DNA of 56,307 bases from an uncultured Christensenella sp. (GTDB taxonomy: Bacteria > Bacillota > Clostridia > Christensenellales > Borkfalkiaceae): contig CAJTOY010000009.1 in NCBI GenBank assembly GCA_910578195.1, forward strand, positions 1 through 56,307, given 5' to 3'. Both the position numbers and the translations under genes were made by a program. Positions 56,253 through 56,307 of the stretch are shown here, one piece after another (within the stretch, counting starts at the first letter, position 1; each line of letters opens with the position of its first letter). Under the pieces are notes generated by a model. That model searched no databases, was not told where the DNA came from, and worked only from the letters and a program-made list of their open reading frames with translations.

Positions 56253-56307
56253 GGCGCTATAGCCAAGTGGTAAGGCCAGGGTCTGCAAAACCCTCATCCC
56301 CCGGTTC
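56253..56307 (+). tRNA. tRNA-Cys (anticodon GCA), cut by the window end
   Basis: GGCGCTA acceptor start, D-arm GCC-AAGTGGTAA-GGC, anticodon stem AGGGT/ACCCT with loop CTGCAAA (anticodon GCA). The T-arm begins (CCCGGTTC) and runs off the window. Confidence 0.9.

Overview
The window looks like the replication-origin region of an endospore-forming, anaerobic Clostridia-type genome, most likely an uncultured gut lineage. Four observations support this. The order rpmH-rnpA-yidD-yidC-khpB, dnaN, rsmG and parA-parB is the conserved Firmicutes origin neighbourhood. Sporulation and germination genes are present (yyaC, spoIIR, sleB-ypeB, ricT). Rubredoxin and a 2[4Fe-4S] ferredoxin suggest anaerobic life. 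Gene order from the ornithine/lysine-decarboxylase homologue through tmk, holB, ricT and trmN6 to rsmI matches the Bacillus yaaO-to-yabC block. Family-level identity cannot be settled from the sequence alone.

Layout. At 0-12 kb, almost all genes are on the minus strand: a pair of CobW-type GTPases (one with a His/Cys repeat), a membrane protein with an L15-like tail, a MalY-type PLP enzyme, a DUF3737 beta-helix protein, a response regulator/ABC transporter/sensor kinase set, and upp-uraA. At 12-19 kb lie a large surface transglutaminase-like protein, a geranylgeranyl-reductase-like flavoprotein, rubredoxin, a Y-family polymerase, tRNA-Arg and mnmA. At 19-31 kb are housekeeping operons, including lysS-greA and the tmk block, interrupted by two copies of a 122-123 bp structured repeat. 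At 31-36 kb is an accessory stretch with small genes, a divergent SLOG-like/RHH pair, GTP-dependent PEP carboxykinase and a DUF4190 protein. At 36-37 kb is queT behind a preQ1-I riboswitch. At 37-48 kb is the origin core. Genes left of about 41.1 kb are mainly minus and genes right of 41.35 kb begin plus; DnaA-box-like sites lie between dnaN and rsmG, and three parS-like sites lie beside parAB. No dnaA gene is present. At 48-56 kb are a truncated HTH protein, sleB-ypeB, a candidate ~190-nt structured RNA, an AT-rich BspA-like lipoprotein, spoIIR and a tRNA cluster that continues past the window edge.

Two regulatory themes recur. First, many genes carry TATAAT-like -10 boxes exactly six bases before ATG and no Shine-Dalgarno, which predicts leaderless mRNAs; others have strong GGAGG sites. 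Second, two small divergent modules (SLOG-like/RHH and XRE/Cys-rich) have operator-like repeats placed in the -35/-10 spacer, suggesting autoregulation. Assignments of families rest on motif recognition by eye; no database search or computation was run.
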